Assembly: GCA_030038195.1 (NCBI GenBank)
Contig: JASHPJ010000086.1
Span: 1-54,676 of the forward strand
Direction of reading: 5' to 3'
DNA: 54,676 nt
Source of the DNA: Acidobacteriaceae bacterium
GTDB taxonomy: Bacteria > Acidobacteriota > Terriglobia > Terriglobales > Acidobacteriaceae
This document shows, piece by piece, positions 24,620 to 33,224 of the stretch; position 1 is the stretch's first letter; every line of letters begins with the position of its first letter. Below the pieces are notes generated by a model. The model did no database searches and was not told where the DNA came from. It saw only the letters and a list, made by a program, of their open reading frames with translations. The position numbers and the translations under genes are program-made.

Positions 24620-24650
24620 CTATTCCCTGATCTCTATTCCCTATTCCCTG
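24620..24650 (-). repeat. Inverted copies of the GGGAATA heptamer
   Basis: CTATTCCC/TATTCCC units at 24620-24627 and 24634-24649 are the same heptamer in opposite orientation, ending 6 nt before the stop of the radical SAM gene. With the array upstream they could form a long hairpin around a ~70-nt spacer. Confidence 0.85.
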
Positions 24651-24655
24651 CCTTT

Positions 24656-25708
24656 TCAATCCATGGAAATCTGCACCAGGGGCTTTTCTGTCTGCGGAGC
24701 GGTGAGCATGCGCTCGCGCCAGGAGGGCAACGCGACACGGTGCTGCAGGCGCGCGACGACGCTGCCGATAGCCATGGACCCGCGCAGGATGTGCTTTGCC
24801 TTGAGCGGTCCGGCAAGGCGCATCTGGCTCACCCAGTGGGCGGCGGCGCTCGCCGAGCAGCCGCACTGCGAGCAGTCCGGATCGCCGCCGAAGACGCAGG
24901 GCTCCACGTGGGTCTTAAGATCGGCCGAGTAGTTCTTCGACAGGCGCGAGAAGGTGCAGTCCTGCGGCGACGCCGGCGGATGCAGCAGCGCCTGCGCATA
25001 GCCTTCGCCGGTGAGCAGCTTGGGATAGAGTTTGTAGAGCCGCGGCAACTCGCGGGCGATGCGCTCGCGCTGCTGGCGGGTGAGGCGCTCGGCGCTCTGC
25101 TCGCCGCGCTGCGGCGTATAAAGGCTCACCCAGATGTGGCGCACCTCGGGCCGCGCATTCCAGAACTGTGCGTACTCTTCCAGATACCCTGCGCGTTCGA
25201 GCATGGGTGCGGTGATGGTCCAGTGGATATTGACGCGCCGGCCTTCCAGATTGGCGAGTATGCGGTCATAAGTGGCCGGATGACGGCGGACGTTGTGATG
25301 CTCGGGCAGGCCGTCAATGGAGACGGCGACGAGGAAGTTTTTAAGCGCCATCCACTCCGTGGGGATGGGAATGATGCCGCTGGTGACCATCATGGTGAAG
25401 ATGCCGCGGCCGGTGAGCTCGGGCAGGATGCGGCTGAGCTCGCGATGGCGCACCATCGGCTCGCCGCCGACCAGCGTGATCTGCAGCGGCTTGTGCCGGT
25501 CAGCGAGCGCCAGCACGCCCTCCACCAGTTCGTCGCCGCGCTTGTCGCTCAGCTCGCGCAGAGTCACTGCGCCGCCCAGGTGGTTTTCGCCGTAGGCGTA
25601 GCAGCCGGGGCAGTGCAGCGGGCACTCGCGGGTGACTTCAATGGAGAGGATGGGAGTATGGCCGCGCAGGACCTTACCCCAGGAATACAAAACATGCGTA
25701 GTCCGCAA
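24656..25708 (-). CDS. Radical SAM protein with C-terminal cysteine cluster
   Basis: A 350-residue radical SAM enzyme. Cys29-x3-Cys33-x2-Cys36 (TRECPLHCPGCYAYG) binds the 4Fe-4S cluster that cleaves S-adenosylmethionine, and VGGEPMVR is the SAM-contacting GGE motif. A second cluster, C-x8-C-x2-C-x-C (PCVFGGDPDCSQCGCS) near residues 267-282, could hold an auxiliary iron-sulfur centre, as in SPASM/twitch proteins. The start is TTG, supported by GGAGG 7 nt upstream; no nearby in-frame ATG fits. The substrate is unknown: no peptide precursor or partner enzyme is adjacent, and it does not match hopanoid HpnH closely. nadB lies upstream on the same strand, 132 nt away. Confidence 0.85.
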   Translation of the reverse strand: MRTTHVLYSWGKVLRGHTPILSIEVTRECPLHCPGCYAYGENHLGGAVTLRELSDKRGDELVEGVLALADRHKPLQITLVGGEPMVRHRELSRILPELTGRGIFTMMVTSGIIPIPTEWMALKNFLVAVSIDGLPEHHNVRRHPATYDRILANLEGRRVNIHWTITAPMLERAGYLEEYAQFWNARPEVRHIWVSLYTPQRGEQSAERLTRQQRERIARELPRLYKLYPKLLTGEGYAQALLHPPASPQDCTFSRLSKNYSADLKTHVEPCVFGGDPDCSQCGCSASAAAHWVSQMRLAGPLKAKHILRGSMAIGSVVARLQHRVALPSWRERMLTAPQTEKPLVQISMD

Positions 25709-25840
25709 ACGGGCACCTCCCAGGGAAGTGGAGAAGCTGGGCTTACAGACGTGCTCGGCTTATTTTAGACGCTCGCAAACAGGGAAGGTTCCGTAAATTC
25801 GACGGATGGAGGGGCAATTCTGCCGCACAATCCGTTGCGT

Positions 25841-27472
25841 TTACCACTCCTCGAAGACGACGCGTCCGTCGCGGCGTAGTACGGAGTGCTTCTGGAAGTC
25901 CGCGTCGTTGCGCTGCGGATAGTCATTGCGGAAGTGGGCGCCGCGGCTCTCGGCGCGGGCCATGGCGGAGCGCAGGATGGCGTGGGCTACGCGGCTCAGC
26001 GCCTGCGCCTCCGCCAGCCGCCTGCCGCCTCTTCCTTCCTGGACGAGATGCTCGATCCCGGCATCGCATTCCGCATGCGCGCGCAGGCCCTCGCGCAGGG
26101 TGGCGGCGTCGCGGAGAAGCCCGGCGCATGTCCACATGCTCTTCTGCAGTTTTGCTACGCACACGTCGAGCAGCTCGCTTTCGCTGCCGGAGAGCGGCGT
26201 GCAGGCGGCCAGCGGCGCGCCTGCTGCGGCCAGCGGCAGGCCGTCGGCAAGCATCGACTGCGCTGCGCGCGCGCCGAAGACCAGCCCTTCCAGCAGAGAG
26301 TTTGAAGCCAGCCGGTTGGCGCCGTGGACGCCGGTGCAGGCCGCTTCGCCCGCAGCATAAAGGCCGCCGAGGCTGGTGCGGCCGGCAAGATCGGTGCGGA
26401 CGCCGCCCATCAGGTAATGCGCCGCGGGGCGAACGGGGATCGGGTCGCGCGCCAAGTCGAGCCCGTACTGCGCCAGAAAGGCGCTGATGCCCGGAAAACG
26501 CTTGTGGAGATCGATGTCCTTTCCCTGGCCGGTGACGTGGCGCATGTCAAGATACACGGGTCGCACGCCGCCGTTTTCGTCCATCCCTTCGCGGGCGATA
26601 GCCCGCGCCACCACGTCGCGCGGGGCAAGCTCCAGCAGCGCGTGATAGCGCTCCATGAAGCGCTCACCGCAGTCGTTGCGCAGATACGCGCCCTCGCCGC
26701 GCAGCGCTTCAGAAAGCAGGAACCGCGGCGTGCCGGGGATGGAGAGCGCGGTGGGATGGAACTGGTAGAACTCCATGTCCGCCAGCTCGGCGCCAGCGCG
26801 CGCGGCCAGAGCGATGCCATCGCCGGTGGCCACGGCGGGGTTGGTGGTGTCGGAGTAGACCTGGCCCGCGCCGCCTGAGGCGATGAGCACGGCACGCGTG
26901 CCTACCCGCTGCGGCGAATTGCCGTTGGCCGGGCCGCCAGCGGAAGCGAGATCGGCTCCGGCGACGCGGTTGCCGGCCTTGACCAGCCCGGTGACCATGG
27001 TCCACTCGGCAAAATGGATGCGCGGATGGCTGCGCGCGCAGGCTACCAGCGACCGGCTGATCTCCGCGCCCGTTGCGTCGCCGCTTGCATGCAGAATGCG
27101 GGCCAGCGAGTGCGCTCCCTCGCGTGTCTTCAGCAACCGGCCGGCCTCGCGATCGAAGTTTGCGCCCCACTCGATCAGCTCGGCCACGCGGGCCGGGCCT
27201 TCGGTCACCAACAGCTCGGCTGCCGGGCGATAAACGAGGCCGTCGCCGGCGTTGACCGTGTCTTCAAGATGCAGGGCGACGTCCTCGCCTCCCTCCATGG
27301 CTACGGCGATGCCGCCCTGCGCGTAATGCGTGTTGGACTCGCCCAGCGACTCCTTGGTGACCACCAGGACGTCACCGTGCGCAGCTAGCTCTACGGCGGC
27401 GCGCAACCCGGCCACGCCTGCCCCCATGATAAGAAAATCGACAAAAGAATCCACCTCTGAGCCCAGCTTCAT
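25841..27472 (-). CDS. nadB: L-aspartate oxidase
   Basis: A 543-residue flavoenzyme that oxidises L-aspartate to iminoaspartate, the first step of de novo NAD synthesis. The FAD-binding motif FLIMGAGVAGLRAAVELA is at residues ~13-30, the family signature SNTHYAQGGIAVAM follows at ~46-59, and the active-site blocks MEFYQFHPTAL and the HYLMGGVRTD stretch are present, with LYAAGEAACTGVHGANRLASNSLLE split over the later FAD contact. The C-terminal helical domain is of normal length. nadA and nadC are not nearby. It differs from succinate dehydrogenase SdhA by its length and the NadB-type C-terminus. Confidence 0.95.
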   Translation of the reverse strand: MKLGSEVDSFVDFLIMGAGVAGLRAAVELAAHGDVLVVTKESLGESNTHYAQGGIAVAMEGGEDVALHLEDTVNAGDGLVYRPAAELLVTEGPARVAELIEWGANFDREAGRLLKTREGAHSLARILHASGDATGAEISRSLVACARSHPRIHFAEWTMVTGLVKAGNRVAGADLASAGGPANGNSPQRVGTRAVLIASGGAGQVYSDTTNPAVATGDGIALAARAGAELADMEFYQFHPTALSIPGTPRFLLSEALRGEGAYLRNDCGERFMERYHALLELAPRDVVARAIAREGMDENGGVRPVYLDMRHVTGQGKDIDLHKRFPGISAFLAQYGLDLARDPIPVRPAAHYLMGGVRTDLAGRTSLGGLYAAGEAACTGVHGANRLASNSLLEGLVFGARAAQSMLADGLPLAAAGAPLAACTPLSGSESELLDVCVAKLQKSMWTCAGLLRDAATLREGLRAHAECDAGIEHLVQEGRGGRRLAEAQALSRVAHAILRSAMARAESRGAHFRNDYPQRNDADFQKHSVLRRDGRVVFEEW

Positions 27473-27869
27473 GCCTGTTAGAGGCTATCATCGCGGGCTT
27501 CGATGCGCGCCGCGATGCATATGCTGATACGGGCCTTTGGCCGGGTTGCGCCGGCAGGTTCCCGGATGATTATCGGGTGCACTCACAAAGTTGTTGACCA
27601 TCTCGTTACGGCGGGCCATAATTCGGCCAACATTTGCCCAGGGTTCCAGGGGGTTGGCTGCGGCGGGGTGGCCGGAGTGACGGAAAGGTGTTCGGCTCAG
27701 CCCAAGAGGCCACCGTTATCGATTGCGCCATCTCGCGCCTCCATTGTGAGGCCTCTCTTCAAAAGTAATCCGCCCATGGGGTGTTCCATGCGATGAACCG
27801 ATTCTCCGAGAGGGTTTTGCGCGCCAGCTTATACCTGTGGCTGCCGGCTGCATTTACGATTGACATACT
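27473..27869. other. 397-bp gap between nadB and aroB (promoter plus leader, no gene)
   Basis: The stretch separates divergent genes. A promoter-like sequence at 27594-27622 reads toward aroB and would give a ~240-nt untranslated leader. Within the leader, GCCTC-N6-GAGGC (27737-27752) followed by CTCTCTTC forms a small hairpin, and several other G/C-rich segments could pair. Known riboswitch classes were not recognised. Short reading frames here lack ribosome binding sites and protein-like composition. Confidence 0.6.
27594..27622 (+). promoter_or_regulatory. Probable promoter for aroB
   Basis: TTGACC (27594-27599), 17-nt spacer, CATAAT (27617-27622): one mismatch from consensus in each box. 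Transcription would start near 27629, leaving a long leader before the GTG start of aroB. Confidence 0.6.
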
Positions 27870-28979
27870 GTGCAAACTATCCGTGTAGATACCCCCTCGG
27901 CCCGATACGACGTTTTTACCGGCAGCGGCCTGCTTGCCACGCTCGTTCCGCGCATTGAAAAGGCGGTGGGACGGCTGCCGCGGCGGGTCTTTGTGATCAC
28001 CTCGCCGGAGATCTGGGCGCTGTGGGGCGAGACGTTTCTCCAGTCCTTTCGCGAAGAGCCGGTGACACTGTTTCTGCCTCCCGGCGAGAGCCACAAGACC
28101 ATGGCCAGCGTGGAACGGCTTACGCGCGAGATGGCGCGTGCCGGCGGCGACCGCGGGTCGCTGGTGATCGCTTTTGGCGGCGGCATCGTGGGCGACGTGG
28201 GCGGCTTTGTGGCGGCCATCTTCATGCGCGGCATTCCTTACGTCCAGGTACCCACCACGTTTCTCTCCCAGGTGGACTCGAGCGTGGGCGGCAAGGTGGG
28301 CGTGAACCAGCCTGAAGGCAAGAACCTGGTGGGCAACTTCCACCACCCGCGGGCGGTGTTTGCCGATATCGGCGTGCTGGGCACGCTTTCAGACCGCGAG
28401 CTGCACGCCGGGCTGATGGAGAGTATCAAGGCCGGCATCATCCGTGACCGGGCGCTGCTGCGCTTTATGGACGAGCACTCCGGCACGATCCTGGACCGCG
28501 ACCCCAAGGCCCTGGAAAGGGTGATTGTCGCGTCGATCCGCATGAAGGCCGGGGTGGTGAACAAGGACGAGCGCGAAAGTGGGCTGCGCATGATCCTCAA
28601 TCTCGGCCACACGGTGGGCCATGCCATCGAGGCCGTCACGCGCTACAAGGCCATGCTGCATGGCGAAGCGGTAGCCTGGGGCATGGTGGCCGCGCTTTAC
28701 CTGGGACGCAGGCGCGGAACGATCACTGCCGGCCAGATGGACCGGCTCGAAAGCCTGATTTACCGCTATGGTCCGCTACCCGCGCTGAACCGGCTCCGCG
28801 CCGGCAAACTGCTGTCCGCCGCGGCGGGCGACAAGAAGAACGTGGGCGGAGTGCGACGGTTCGTGCTGCCTGTCGGCATTGGCGACGCGGGGGTGGTGGA
28901 AGACGTGACTCCGACCGAGCTGGAAGCCGCCATCCGGTACATGCTGGAGAAGGGAAAGGCTGGCAGGTCAGCGGGTTAG
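27870..28979 (+). CDS. aroB: 3-dehydroquinate synthase
   Basis: A 369-residue NAD- and zinc-dependent enzyme that converts DAHP to 3-dehydroquinate, the second step of the shikimate pathway. Key blocks are PPGESHKTM, AFGGGIVGDVGGFVAAIFMRG (NAD-binding), VPTTFLSQVDSSVGGKVGVN and the metal-site region (LNLGHTVGHAIEA, with HGEAVAWGM), giving a complete active site. The start is GTG 27870 (MQTIRVDTPSARYDV); no Shine-Dalgarno sequence is visible before it, and it is preceded by a long leader. Other shikimate genes are not in the window. A REP-like palindrome follows the stop codon. Confidence 0.97.
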   Translation: MQTIRVDTPSARYDVFTGSGLLATLVPRIEKAVGRLPRRVFVITSPEIWALWGETFLQSFREEPVTLFLPPGESHKTMASVERLTREMARAGGDRGSLVIAFGGGIVGDVGGFVAAIFMRGIPYVQVPTTFLSQVDSSVGGKVGVNQPEGKNLVGNFHHPRAVFADIGVLGTLSDRELHAGLMESIKAGIIRDRALLRFMDEHSGTILDRDPKALERVIVASIRMKAGVVNKDERESGLRMILNLGHTVGHAIEAVTRYKAMLHGEAVAWGMVAALYLGRRRGTITAGQMDRLESLIYRYGPLPALNRLRAGKLLSAAAGDKKNVGGVRRFVLPVGIGDAGVVEDVTPTELEAAIRYMLEKGKAGRSAG

Positions 28980-28996
28980 CAGGCTGGTGAGGGGCT

Positions 28997-29047
28997 GTGC
29001 TTTCCCACCCTTTTTCTCCGCCGCGGCGGAGAAAAAGATGGGGCCAC
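28997..29047. repeat. REP-like palindrome, copy A
   Basis: GTGCTTTCCCACC at the left and ATGGGGCCAC at the right flank a perfect 14-bp palindromic arm pair (29010-29023 with 29024-29037). It shares its ends with four other copies in the window (38349, 40439, 44890, 51451). It lies just after aroB and may also serve as a terminator or mRNA 3'-end stabiliser. Confidence 0.8.
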
Positions 29048-29225
29048 CCGCGCCCGCTCCTACCATCACTGACTCACAGGCGTGCCGGGTTGCTCCCCAT
29101 CGCCGTTACTTCCGGGCGCCGACCGGGTCTAATTATCAGACAAGTCCGCACCCGGAAAGGCACTCCGGCCGCGGGGGCGGAGAGACGTACACTGAAGAGG
29201 CTCTGGATTGTCCGCACCTTTCTCC

Positions 29226-30470
29226 ATGTGCCGGACCGTAACTCTCCTGGTTGCGCTGGCCGCTTTCGTTGCGGCGGCGGCGCACACTGCATCGGCTTCC
29301 ACAGTGAAGCCGCACAGGAGAGCCTTGGTCTCCCGCACCCATCCTCGCCATCCGGCTGCAGCCGGACACGCGCACCGGGCAGCCGTAAAGCCGCATGAGG
29401 CAGCAAGCCGGGTGAGCCGTGCTGACCGGCGCACGCCTGAGGAGGTTGGGCGCGCGGCAGGCCTGAGGATTCGCCGCCAGATGGAGCGGCGGACGGCTTA
29501 CCGGCATCGCGTGACCCGCGAAGAGCGCTACCGCCGCGCCCGGCTGGTGGAGACGGCCCGCGTAACCCGCTACCGCGCCGAGCATCCCGATCCAACCGCC
29601 GTTGCCAGCTACGAGGACGCGCCGCGGCCAGTCGCGCAACCTTACGACGAGGCGACCGGCTCAGCCGCCGGCGCTCAGCGGGAAACTTGGCCCGAATCTT
29701 CCAGCCAGCCCGCTGAAGATGCAGCCACACCGGCAGACCGCGAGCCGCTGAGCCAGGCAGCGGAAGACAGCGCGCCGGACACTGGCAGCCAAGCGGCGGA
29801 AACTCACTCTCAGGATGAAGTCGCCTCGCTGGCTATTCCGCGCGGGGCCATGCCGCCGCCGCTGAAGGGGTCGCTGGCCTCGCTGGAGAGGCAGAACGAG
29901 CGGCTTACTGCCGAAGGCCTTGAGCGGATCGAGAACGAGGACGACCTGGCGGCACGGATTGCCAACCACCTGCTGGTGCCGGTGCCGGCGTCGAGCGCGC
30001 TCACGGTGAACCCCAGCCTGCCGGAGAATCACCGCTACTGCCGGCCCTGGACGGCGCGGTTCCTGGCCGACCTGGCCCGCCAGCACGAAGCCATCTTTCA
30101 CCGCCCGCTCGAGGTCAGCTCCGCCGTCCGCACGGTCGAATACCAGAAGCGCCTGATGGAAATCAACGGCAACGCCGCGCCGGCCGAGGGCGACATTGTG
30201 AGTCCGCACCTGACTGGTGCCACGATCGACATTGCCAAGGAGGGCCTGAGCCGCGATGAGATGAAGTGGATGCGGAACCGGCTGCTGCAGCTCCAGAACG
30301 AAGGCAAGATCGACGTGGAAGAGGAGTTTCAGCAGGCCTGTTTCCACATCACGGTGTACAAGAGCTATGCGCCGGCGCGGCCCACGCGGCGCGTGGCGCA
30401 TCCGCGGCCGGAGTACATCCCGCAGGAACCTGCCGAACAGCCCGGCGGAGACGATACCGAGGGGCTTTAG
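29226..30470 (+). CDS. Secreted DUF5715-like protein with M15-like C-terminal domain
   Basis: A 414-residue secreted protein. ATG 29226 gives a signal peptide (MCRTVTLLVALAAFVAAAAHTASA); a TTG 18 nt upstream is less likely. Residues ~25-210 are low-complexity and rich in Arg, Ala, Glu and Ser, probably a linker. The C-terminal ~180 residues resemble zinc D,D-peptidases of the M15 class: SSAVRTVEYQ (298-307), SPHLTGATID with His328 and Asp335 in an HxxGxxxD pattern, and His374 in CFHITV. The acidic residue normally three positions before the last His is Ala371, so activity is uncertain. The family name DUF5715 is from memory. A role in peptidoglycan trimming is inferred. Confidence 0.75.
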   Translation: MCRTVTLLVALAAFVAAAAHTASASTVKPHRRALVSRTHPRHPAAAGHAHRAAVKPHEAASRVSRADRRTPEEVGRAAGLRIRRQMERRTAYRHRVTREERYRRARLVETARVTRYRAEHPDPTAVASYEDAPRPVAQPYDEATGSAAGAQRETWPESSSQPAEDAATPADREPLSQAAEDSAPDTGSQAAETHSQDEVASLAIPRGAMPPPLKGSLASLERQNERLTAEGLERIENEDDLAARIANHLLVPVPASSALTVNPSLPENHRYCRPWTARFLADLARQHEAIFHRPLEVSSAVRTVEYQKRLMEINGNAAPAEGDIVSPHLTGATIDIAKEGLSRDEMKWMRNRLLQLQNEGKIDVEEEFQQACFHITVYKSYAPARPTRRVAHPRPEYIPQEPAEQPGGDDTEGL

Positions 30471-30632
30471 AGTACAGCCCTGCCGCGCAGAGCCCAAGTA
30501 AACATCGAATTTTGATTCGTTTCTTTTGCCGGTTCCGGCGTACAATCGCGGGCAAACGCAGTCTGTGCATCCGGAGCGGCCCGTTGGGAGTGGCTGTGTG
30601 CGTCTGCACCTGTGGGGGAGAAAGGCAAACGT

Positions 30633-31394
30633 ATGAGCGAGATGGAAGTTCAACCCACGGCCGAGAGGACCGCCGGGCTTACCCAGTGGCAGCGCGTCAC
30701 CAACACCTTTACTTCGCCTTCAAAGACCTTCGAGGACATCAAGGGCGGCAACCGGAGCTGGTGGCTGCCGCTGATCCTGTGCATCGTCATCGGCTCGGCG
30801 CTCTGGGGGACTGTGACTGTCCGGGTGGGATGGCGGCAGGTGGAGGAGAACGGCCTGCGCATTGCGCCCAAGCAGGCGGAGCGGCTGCAATCGCTTCCGT
30901 CCGACCAGTTGGAAAGGCAGATGAAATATGGGGCAATCGGGCAGGAAATCTTCTGGCTGGCGGCCCCGGCCGGGCTCATTATCCTGAACCTGGTCGCGGC
31001 CGGAATTCTTTTAGGCGCCATCAACTTCGGATTTGGCGGCAGGGCTACCTACGGGCAGGTACTGGCGGTCCTCTGGTATGGCGGTCTTCCGATGCTCATC
31101 AAGCTGGTGCTCGGCGCGATAGGACTGTGGGCAGGCGTTGCGCCCGAATCGTTTCTGCCGGGCAACCCGGCGGGAACGAATATCGGATACTTCCTGGATC
31201 CGACTGCGATATCCATGGCTCTTTGGACTCTGCTGGTCGCCCTGGATATTACGGGCATCTGGTCTTTGATTCTTTTCTCGAAGGGGCTGGCCAGAGTCGC
31301 CGGCACAAAGCCCTCCTCCGGGTACGCCGCAGTCTTCGGATGGTGGATTCTCCTCCTGCTTGTGCAAGTCGGAGCCTCAGCGCTCTTCTCGTAG
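30633..31394 (+). CDS. YIP1-family membrane protein
   Basis: A 253-residue integral membrane protein with a ~45-residue cytoplasmic N-terminus and five predicted helices (WWLPLILCIVIGSALWG; FWLAAPAGLIILNLVAAGILLG; VLAVLWYGGLPMLIKLVLGAIG; ISMALWTLLVALDITGIWSLILF; AAVFGWWILLLLVQVGASAL). The FTSPSKTFEDIK motif before the first helix and the LAVLWYGGLPMLIK stretch are typical of bacterial Yip1-domain proteins. Their function is not established; in eukaryotes Yip1 proteins act in vesicle traffic. ATG 30633 is chosen because AAAGG lies 7 nt upstream. It is convergent with fabF. Confidence 0.85.
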   Translation: MSEMEVQPTAERTAGLTQWQRVTNTFTSPSKTFEDIKGGNRSWWLPLILCIVIGSALWGTVTVRVGWRQVEENGLRIAPKQAERLQSLPSDQLERQMKYGAIGQEIFWLAAPAGLIILNLVAAGILLGAINFGFGGRATYGQVLAVLWYGGLPMLIKLVLGAIGLWAGVAPESFLPGNPAGTNIGYFLDPTAISMALWTLLVALDITGIWSLILFSKGLARVAGTKPSSGYAAVFGWWILLLLVQVGASALFS

Positions 31395-31425
31395 AGGAAG
31401 CGGGCGAACGCTTGAAAGAGCGAAG

Positions 31426-32685
31426 CTACTCTGTCCAGCGGCGCATGATGAGCGAGGCATTGATGCCGCCGAAGCCGAAGGAGTTCGACAGAGCGATGTC
31501 GAAGCTGTGCGGGATGGCCTTGTTGGGCACGTAGTCCAGGCGGCACTCGGGGTCGGGCGTGTCGAGATTGGTGGTCGGCGGCAGTACCTGGTTTTCGAGC
31601 GCCAGCACGGTGATGCCGGCTTCGAGGCCGCCGGCGCCGCCCAGCAGGTGGCCGGTCATGGATTTGGTTCCGCTGATCTTGAGCCGGTGGCTCAGCGCGT
31701 GCTCGCCAAAGACCAACTCGATGGCGCGCGACTCGTTGCCGTCGCCGGCGGGGGTGGACGTGGCGTGCGCGTTCACGTAGCCCACTTCTTCGGGCGCGAT
31801 GCCCGCATCCTTGAGCGCGGCCCTCATGCTGCGCTGCGCGCCTGCGCCTTCCGGAGCGATGCCGGTCATGTGATGCGCGTCCGCGCTCATGCCGTAGCCG
31901 ATGACCTCGGCCAGGATCTTTGCGCCGCGCCGGCGGGCGAACTCCAGCTCTTCCAGGATGAGGATGCCAGCACCCTCGCCGATTACGAAGCCGTCGCGGT
32001 CCTTTTCGAAGGGGCGGCTGGCGCGGGTGGGATCGTCGTTGCGCGTGGAGAGCGCGCGCATGGAGGCGAATCCGCCCACCGAAAGCGGCGTAACCGCAGC
32101 CTCAGAGCCGCCGGCGATCATCACGTCGGCGTCACCGTGCAGGATCATGCGCACCGAGTCGCCGATGGAGTTGGCGCTGGTGGCGCAAGCCGTGGCGGTG
32201 GCGGAGATCGGGCCTTTTGCGCCGTAACGAATGCTGAGCTGGCCGGCGGCCATGTTTACGATGGCCGCGGGAATGAAGAAGGGAGAGATCTTGCGGGGGC
32301 CTCCCTGCAGCAGGCTGGCGTGCTCGCGCTCGATGATCTCGAATCCGCCGATGCCCGAGCCGATGAAGACGCCCACGCGGTCAGCGAGCTCCGGCGTGAT
32401 GACCAGGCCGGACTGGGCCATGGCCTCCTGGGTAGCCGCAAAGGCGAAGTGGATGAAGCGCCCCATCTTGCGCGCCTCTTTTTTATCCACGAAGTTGAGC
32501 GGGTCGAAGTTCTTGACTTCGGCAGCGAAGGTGACGGGGTAGCCGGTGGTATCGAAGCCCTGGATGGGAGCCATGCCGCTGGCTCCGGCCACAAGCTGCC
32601 GCCATACCTCGGGAGCGGTGTTGCCAACACCGCAGAGCAGCCCCAGGCCAGTGATTACGACTCTACGGTTCGTTGCCAGGGTCAA
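31426..32685 (-). CDS. fabF: 3-oxoacyl-[acyl-carrier-protein] synthase II
   Basis: A 419-residue condensing enzyme that extends acyl-ACP with malonyl-ACP. The N-terminus RRVVITGLGLLCGVGN is typical. The catalytic Cys is in ATACATSANSIGDS (~residue 168), and the two active-site His are in VNAHATSTPAGDG and GTKSMTGHLLGGAGG. A further FabF marker, NSFGFGGINASL, closes the fold. The gene starts 3 nt after the acpP stop, so the two form an operon, a widespread arrangement that pairs the carrier with the condensing enzyme. All catalytic residues are intact. Confidence 0.97.
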   Translation of the reverse strand: MTLATNRRVVITGLGLLCGVGNTAPEVWRQLVAGASGMAPIQGFDTTGYPVTFAAEVKNFDPLNFVDKKEARKMGRFIHFAFAATQEAMAQSGLVITPELADRVGVFIGSGIGGFEIIEREHASLLQGGPRKISPFFIPAAIVNMAAGQLSIRYGAKGPISATATACATSANSIGDSVRMILHGDADVMIAGGSEAAVTPLSVGGFASMRALSTRNDDPTRASRPFEKDRDGFVIGEGAGILILEELEFARRRGAKILAEVIGYGMSADAHHMTGIAPEGAGAQRSMRAALKDAGIAPEEVGYVNAHATSTPAGDGNESRAIELVFGEHALSHRLKISGTKSMTGHLLGGAGGLEAGITVLALENQVLPPTTNLDTPDPECRLDYVPNKAIPHSFDIALSNSFGFGGINASLIMRRWTE

Positions 32686-32688
32686 TGC

Positions 32689-32931
32689 CTACTTGCCGCC
32701 TTTCGCGTTCTTCTCGATGTAGTCGATGGCATCCTTGACGGTCTTGATCTTTTCGGCGTCTTCGTCGGGAATCTCCAGATCGAAAGCCTCCTCGAACTGC
32801 ATCACCAGTTCCACCACGTCGAGCGAGTCGGCACCCAGGTCTTCCTGGAAGCTGGCGCCGGGGGTTACCTCAGCTTCGTCCACCTGCAACTGCTCGACGA
32901 TGATCTGCTTCACTTTTTCTTCAACGGCCAT
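32689..32931 (-). CDS. acpP: Acyl carrier protein
   Basis: An 80-residue acidic carrier protein. The phosphopantetheine attachment site is Ser36 in [13 protein letters not shown], followed by the acidic helix II recognised by the fatty-acid enzymes ([16 protein letters not shown]). Length and charge are standard. The start ATG 32931 is preceded by GAGGAG at a suitable distance. It is first in the acpP-fabF operon and works with FabD, also in this window, as the malonyl acceptor. Confidence 0.98.
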   Translation of the reverse strand: MAVEEKVKQIIVEQLQVDEAEVTPGASFQEDLGADSLDVVELVMQFEEAFDLEIPDEDAEKIKTVKDAIDYIEKNAKGGK

Positions 32932-33136
32932 GCGTGCTTCTCCTCGATTGGTTCGAAAGACTCAAGAAAAATCTCAGGAGCGGGAATCAGTCTGCTCCGC
33001 TGCTTACGATACTGGCCTACGGCAGGAAAAGACAACCGCCGCGCGCAAAAAATGCGAATGGCCCCGAACTCCAAGTCTACTGGCCGCCCGGACGGGGTGT
33101 AAAGCCGCGTGGCTGTGGGGAGTGGAGCGGGGTTAA

Positions 33137-33162
33137 GGGAATAGGGAATAGGGAGCAGGGAA
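33137..33162 (+). repeat. Short GGGAATA heptamer copy
   Basis: Two GGGAATA units followed by the degenerate GGGAGCA and GGGAA, between the divergent acpP and rmuC genes. Same unit as the large array at 24416. The rest of the 293-bp gap (32932-33224) holds the acpP ribosome binding site and no recognisable gene. Confidence 0.85.
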
Positions 33163-33224
33163 CAGAAATGCGGCCGGGAATTGCACAGGCGGAAGGCGTA
33201 CATTAGGCGAAGAGGATTTTCTTC

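Noticed and set aside
31360..33102. 580-codon frame antisense to fabF and acpP
   Set aside because: Both genes on the minus strand are certain; the frame is a composition artefact.
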